The notes under the pieces were generated by a model, which did not search any database, was not told where the DNA came from, and worked only from the letters and a program-made list of their open reading frames with translations. Shown piece by piece: positions 5,241 through 6,612 of a stretch of 6,612 bases of DNA. Source of the stretch: Collinsella aerofaciens. GTDB taxonomy: Bacteria > Actinomycetota > Coriobacteriia > Coriobacteriales > Coriobacteriaceae. Position 1 is the stretch's first letter, and every line of letters starts with the position of its first letter. The stretch spans positions 1 to 6,612 of the forward strand of contig RPYR01000004.1 in assembly GCA_008671285.1 (NCBI GenBank), given 5' to 3'. Both the position numbers and the translations under genes were made by a program.

Positions 5241-6612
5241 GCAAAGAAGAAGACGAAAACCCAGCCAAAGAAAAAGCAGGTCAACGCCGAGAACGGCATC
5301 GGCCTGCACTCCGAGGTCACTGACCAGCCGATCACGCAGACGCTCGAGGTCAACTACATGCCCTACGCCATGAGCGTCAACGTCTCGCGTGCATTCCCCG
5401 AAATCGACGGCTTTAAGCCCTCGCACCGCAAGCTGCTCTACACCATGTACAAGATGGGCCTGCTCAAGGGCGAGCGCCAGAAGAGCGCCAACATCGTGGG
5501 CCAGACTATGAAGCTCAATCCACACGGCGATGCCGCGATCTACGAGACGATGGTGCGCCTGGCCACCGGCAACGAGGCACTGCTCGCCCCCTTTGTGGAG
5601 TCGAAGGGCAACTTTGGCAAGTACTATTCGGGCGACCTGAGCTACGCTGCCTCGCGTTATACCGAGGCCAAGCTCTCCCCCATCAGCGCCGAGATCTTCA
5701 AGGACATCGACAAGGACCCGGTCGACTTCGTCGACAGCTACGACGGCGCCATGAAAGAGCCGCGTCTGCTGCCCACCACTGTCCCGAACATCCTTGTCTC
5801 GGCCAATAAGGGCATCGGCGTCGCCATGGCGGCTGACATCTGCGGTTTCACCCTCAACGAGGTCTGCACCGCCACGATGCATTACCTGCAGGACCCCGAC
5901 TGCGACCTGCTCGAGTACATGCCCATGCCCGACTTCTCGACCGGCGGCGAGATCATCTACCGCCGCGAGGAGATGGAAAAGATTATCGAGACCGGCCTTG
6001 GCAGCTTCCAAATCCGCTCCCGCTGGCGCTGGATTCCCGAAGAGCGCATCATCGAGGTGTACGAAATCCCCTACACCACCAAGACCGATGTCATCATCGA
6101 GCGCATCGTCAAGCTTTCCAAAGAGGGCAAGGTCAAGGAGATCGCTGACATCCGTGACGAGACCGACCTGTCGGGTCTGCGCATCGCCATCGACCTTAAG
6201 CGCGGTGTCGACCCCGACAAGCTCATGGCCAAGCTCTATCGCTCGACCACCCTGCAGGATTCGTTCTCGTGCAACTTTAACGTGCTGGTCGACGGCTATC
6301 CCCGCGTTATGGGCGTGCGCCAGATCCTGCACGAGTGGGTCAAGTGGCGTATTGAGTCCACGCGTCGCCGCATTAACTTTGACCTGGGCAAAAAGTCCGA
6401 GCGCCTGCACCTGCTGCACGGCCTCGAGGCGATTCTACTCGATATCGACAAGGCCATCGCCATCATCCGCGGCACCAAACTCGAGGCCGAGGTCGTGCCC
6501 AACCTTATGCGCGGCTTCGACATCGACGAAACCCAGGCAGAGTTTGTTGCCGAGCTCAAGCTCCGCAACATCAACGAGGAGTACATCCTCAACCGCACAA
6601 AGGACATTGCCA
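5238..6612 (+). CDS. parC: Type IIA DNA topoisomerase subunit A (ParC/GyrA-like), 3' end outside window
   Basis: The gene starts at GTG and stays open to the window end (458 codons), about half of a normal A subunit. It breaks and rejoins DNA as the partner of the upstream B subunit. The N-terminus is a Lys-rich tail (residues 2-16). The winged-helix cleavage domain begins near residue 32. The catalytic pair is Arg140-Tyr141 in ASRYTEAK (Tyr codon 5658-5660). The quinolone-determining helix reads HGDAAIYET, with Ala99 at the GyrA Ser83/ParC Ser80 position and Glu103 as in ParC. The tower domain shows EIPY (276-279) and IRDETD (305-310). A coiled-coil begins near residue 360. The usual LRRLTGLE segment of the coiled coil is replaced by LKLRNINEEY, marking a divergent branch. 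The C-terminal domain that would separate gyrase (GyrA box) from topoisomerase IV lies outside the window, so the symbol is tentative. Confidence 0.92.
   Translation, partial: MAKKKTKTQPKKKQVNAENGIGLHSEVTDQPITQTLEVNYMPYAMSVNVSRAFPEIDGFKPSHRKLLYTMYKMGLLKGERQKSANIVGQTMKLNPHGDAAIYETMVRLATGNEALLAPFVESKGNFGKYYSGDLSYAASRYTEAKLSPISAEIFKDIDKDPVDFVDSYDGAMKEPRLLPTTVPNILVSANKGIGVAMAADICGFTLNEVCTATMHYLQDPDCDLLEYMPMPDFSTGGEIIYRREEMEKIIETGLGSFQIRSRWRWIPEERIIEVYEIPYTTKTDVIIERIVKLSKEGKVKEIADIRDETDLSGLRIAIDLKRGVDPDKLMAKLYRSTTLQDSFSCNFNVLVDGYPRVMGVRQILHEWVKWRIESTRRRINFDLGKKSERLHLLHGLEAILLDIDKAIAIIRGTKLEAEVVPNLMRGFDIDETQAEFVAELKLRNINEEYILNRTKDIA

Noticed and set aside
4920..6419. Minus-strand ORF of 499 codons over both topoisomerase genes
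   Set aside because: It spans two real genes and their junction in antisense; composition reflects complementing Asp/Glu/Lys codons.

Overview
The window looks like chromosomal DNA from a GC-rich, Gram-positive-type anaerobe. The best guess is a Coriobacteriia member such as Collinsella or a relative. This is inferred from strong G/C preference at third codon positions, an LAxTG-type cell-wall sorting signal as used by class E sortases of high-GC Gram-positives, and a topoisomerase pair of the divergent type found in Clostridia/Coriobacteriia. Genus assignment cannot be proven from the sequence alone.

Layout: (1) Positions 1-2802, + strand, hold the 3' part of a large secreted surface protein. 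It has a beta-rich, probably propeller-like ectodomain, an adhesion/CARDB-like beta-sandwich, a Gly/Ser stalk and a C-terminal LAGTG sorting signal with a membrane helix; its beginning lies upstream of the window. (2) Positions 2803-3195 are a 393-base intergenic region full of structure: a G8 tract; a 16-bp terminator-like hairpin; a possible 38-codon minus-strand ORF whose stop lies 5 bases from that hairpin; a second long hairpin; nested inverted repeats containing a perfect-arm LexA/SOS-box-like palindrome; and a good sigma-A-type promoter. (3) Positions 3196-5193 (+) encode a complete type IIA topoisomerase B subunit (ParE/GyrB-like, 665 aa). (4) Positions 5238 to the window end (+) encode the matching A subunit (ParC/GyrA-like), starting at GTG and cut off after 458 codons.

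The two topoisomerase genes are separated by 44 bases, run in the same direction and together form an A2B2 enzyme: B supplies the GHKL ATPase and the TOPRIM metal site, A supplies the DNA-cleaving tyrosine. Both subunits keep all catalytic residues but belong to a sequence-divergent branch. Natural substitutions occur at positions that in E. coli enzymes contact aminocoumarins (GyrB Arg136 equivalent is Ser) and quinolones (GyrA Ser83/ParC Ser80 equivalent is Ala).

The most interesting signal is the SOS-box-like palindrome upstream of the topoisomerase promoter, because LexA control of parEC is, to my recollection, reported in Bacillus subtilis. I see no mobile elements, CRISPR arrays, tRNA or rRNA genes, and no wholly new multi-gene system.
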